From positions 1-19,282 of the forward strand of contig VAXT01000167.1 of the NCBI GenBank assembly GCA_005883245.1: a stretch of DNA of 19,282 bases, given 5' to 3'. Under the pieces are notes generated by a model. That model was not told the origin of the DNA. It searched no databases and was given only the letters and a program-made list of their open reading frames with translations. A program made the translations under genes and the position numbers. The DNA is from Actinomycetota bacterium. GTDB taxonomy: Bacteria; Actinomycetota; Thermoleophilia; Gaiellales; Gaiellaceae. Position 1 is the first letter of the stretch. Each line of letters opens with the position of its first letter. This document shows, one piece after another, positions 17,902-19,282 of the stretch.

Positions 17902-18702
17902 TTACAGCGAGGCGCGGTAGAGGCTGTTCCGGGAGTGCCCGGTCAGCCGCGCGACGAGGTCGGCGGCCCTCCAGCGGCCCAACCCCGCGTCGACGAGCTC
18001 GGCAACGGCAGCGAGCGCATCCTCCTCGGCCCCCCGCTTGACCGCCGCCGGTCCGACGACGATCGTGATCTCGCCCCGAGGCGGCTCCGGAAAGCGCCGC
18101 GCGACCTCGAGAGCGCTCCCGCGAACAACCTCCTCGAAGCGCTTCGTCAGCTCGCGGCAGACCGCCACCGGACGCTCGGGCAGCGCGTCGGCCACCGAGC
18201 GCAGGCTCGCCGGCAGCCTGCGAGGCGACTCGAACGCCACCGCCGAGTGAGGCCACGCCGCAAGCTCGGCCCAGAGCGCAACGCGCGCAGCCTCGGCCCG
18301 CGGCAGGTACCCGAGAAACTGGTACCGCTCGCCGACGAGCCCACTCGCCACGAGCGCCGTCTCTACCGCCGAGGGTCCGGGCAGCACCGTCACCGGCACG
18401 CCCATCTCGAGCGCCGCCTCGATCAGGCGCGTGCCTGGATCGCTCACCCCCGGCAGGCCCGCGTCACTCGTCAGCGCGATGCGCTCGCCGGACTTGAGCC
18501 TCGGCAGTAGCTGTGCGGTGCGCTCCGCCTCGTTGTGCTCGTGGTAGCTGAGGAGCTTCGCCTCGATCCCGTGCCGCTTGAGCAGAACCTTCGTCCGCCG
18601 GGTGTCCTCGCAGAGCACGAGGTCTGCCTCCGCCAGCTCACGGAGCACGCGCAGCGTCACGTCCTCGAGGTTCCCGATCGGCGTCGCGCAGACTGCGAGC
18701 AA
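17902..18702 (-). CDS. rsmI: 16S rRNA (cytidine-1402-2'-O)-methyltransferase RsmI
   Basis: Methylates the ribose of C1402 in the ribosomal decoding centre using SAM. The product has 266 residues (family about 270-290). It opens with LAVCATPIGNLEDVTLR (2-18) and continues with LVLCEDTRRTKVLL (28-41), YHEHNE (53-58), the SAM-site segment ALTSDAGLPGVSDPGT (76-91), VLPGPSA (105-111), FLGYLPR (128-134) and AFESPRRL (155-162). It ends in the short helical module that includes VARLTGHSRNSLYRASL. It starts at TTG 18702, one base after the stop of the glucokinase gene, so the two are surely co-transcribed. There is no Shine-Dalgarno site except GAGG-like bases inside the upstream gene. The family start just before the TPIGNL motif supports the TTG. 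Confidence 0.96.
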   Translation of the reverse strand: MLAVCATPIGNLEDVTLRVLRELAEADLVLCEDTRRTKVLLKRHGIEAKLLSYHEHNEAERTAQLLPRLKSGERIALTSDAGLPGVSDPGTRLIEAALEMGVPVTVLPGPSAVETALVASGLVGERYQFLGYLPRAEAARVALWAELAAWPHSAVAFESPRRLPASLRSVADALPERPVAVCRELTKRFEEVVRGSALEVARRFPEPPRGEITIVVGPAAVKRGAEEDALAAVAELVDAGLGRWRAADLVARLTGHSRNSLYRASL

Positions 18703-18703
18703 C

Positions 18704-19282
18704 CTAGAGGGCCTCGAACCCGACGAAGCCGGCGCCGACGAGCCCAGCGTCGGGGCCGAGCAAAGCGGGGACGACGCGCACGAGGTCCCGGCCGGGCGGG
18801 AGAGCCTCGAGCTTCATCGTCTCCAGCGCCGGCTCGAGGAAGAGGTCGCGAGCCTGGCTGAACCCGCCTCCGATCACGATCACCTCGGGATTGAAGACGT
18901 TCACGAGCGAGCCGAGAGCCGCCCCGAGCCGTCGCCCGATCTCGCGCACCGCCTCCAGCGCCTCCCCGTTTCCGTCCCGCGCCGCGCCGACGAGCTCCCG
19001 GCCGGTGGCGTCCGGCCCGAGCAGCTCCACCGCCTTCCGGTCAGCCGCGCGACCCGACGAGACCTGCTCGAAGTGGCCGTGACCGGTGCAGTTGCCGGTG
19101 CACGGCTCGCCCCCGTACGCGAGCACCATGTGCCCGATCTCGGCGCCCGCCCCGACCCAGCCGCGATACGGCTTGCCGTCGAGGATCAACCCGCCGCCGA
19201 CGCCCGTGCCGAGCGTGAGCATGATCATGTCGCTCGCGCCCCGCCCCGCGCCGATCTTCCACTCGGCGATCGCGGCCGCGTT
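18704..19282 (-). CDS. ROK-family glucokinase, N-terminus cut off by window edge
   Basis: Sugar kinase of the ROK family, probably glucokinase feeding glycolysis. The last 192 residues are present; about 110-130 N-terminal residues with the first phosphate-binding loop are outside. The visible part begins NAAAIAEWKIGAGRG, the strand after the catalytic aspartate. It continues with the ATP motif LTLGTGVGGGLILDG, the loop EIGHMVL (His as zinc ligand), a cysteine cluster EPCTGNCTGHGHFEQVSSG, and the adenosine-site NVFNPEVIVIGGGFSQA near the end. In most ROK proteins the zinc motif finishes GCxE; here it is GHFE, with His in place of the last Cys, a plausible alternative ligand. ROK members also include N-acetylglucosamine kinases and repressors, so the substrate is inferred. 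The stop is separated from rsmI by a single base. Confidence 0.9.
   Translation of the reverse strand, partial: NAAAIAEWKIGAGRGASDMIMLTLGTGVGGGLILDGKPYRGWVGAGAEIGHMVLAYGGEPCTGNCTGHGHFEQVSSGRAADRKAVELLGPDATGRELVGAARDGNGEALEAVREIGRRLGAALGSLVNVFNPEVIVIGGGFSQARDLFLEPALETMKLEALPPGRDLVRVVPALLGPDAGLVGAGFVGFEAL

Overview
The window is GC-rich (roughly two-thirds G+C by eye), densely packed bacterial chromosome. Every gene I can support lies on the minus strand, so transcription runs from position 19282 towards 1. Protein sequences, gene order and the mixture of strong Shine-Dalgarno sites with leaderless-looking starts point to an actinomycete-type bacterium (Actinomycetota). My best guess is the class Thermoleophilia (Gaiella/Solirubrobacter relatives), but this is inference, not a search result. 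It is a core housekeeping region with no mobile elements, CRISPR arrays or phage genes.

Layout in transcription order: a 5'-truncated ROK-family glucokinase (19282-18704); rsmI (18702-17902); a clear sigma70-type promoter; a membrane-anchored M23-family peptidase-like protein (from 17858); then a tightly coupled run metG-tatD-rsmA-ispE with successive 4-base stop/start overlaps (about 16816-12746); a small membrane protein (12736-12380); tRNA-Gln(TTG) (12363-12293) followed by two tight hairpins; glmU overlapping prs (12220-9862); a terminator-like hairpin; a signal-anchored protein of unknown function (9733-9200) followed by a long hairpin; a tiny membrane protein (9053-8880); rplY-pth (8848-7526); a G-rich intergenic region with a G-quadruplex motif; mfd (7378-4163); a SurA/PrsA-like lipoprotein PPIase (4131-3106); mazG read through in frame into eno (3101-1131); and the first 373 codons of pyk (1120-1).

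As I remember it, the order rsmI-metG-tatD-rsmA-ispE ... glmU-prs-(exported protein)-rplY-pth-mfd-mazG-eno is the actinobacterial arrangement seen in Mycobacterium tuberculosis around Rv1003-Rv1023. The genes serve translation and RNA modification (metG, rsmA, rsmI, rplY, pth, tRNA-Gln), precursor supply (glmU for peptidoglycan, prs for nucleotides, ispE for isoprenoids), transcription-coupled repair and nucleotide-pool cleaning (mfd, mazG), envelope folding and wall binding (PPIase, M23), and glycolysis (glucokinase, eno, pyk).

The points that deserve a second look are two gene junctions where normal stop/start signals are missing. MazG and enolase share one uninterrupted frame. The M23 frame runs about 250 bases past the ATG that best fits metG, while the conserved metG frame has no nearby start codon. 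Other items are the G-quadruplex motif upstream of mfd, altered active-site residues in the M23 protein, in PRPP synthetase and in the glucokinase zinc motif, and the conserved-looking exported protein beside prs. No stretch over 300 bases lacks a gene.
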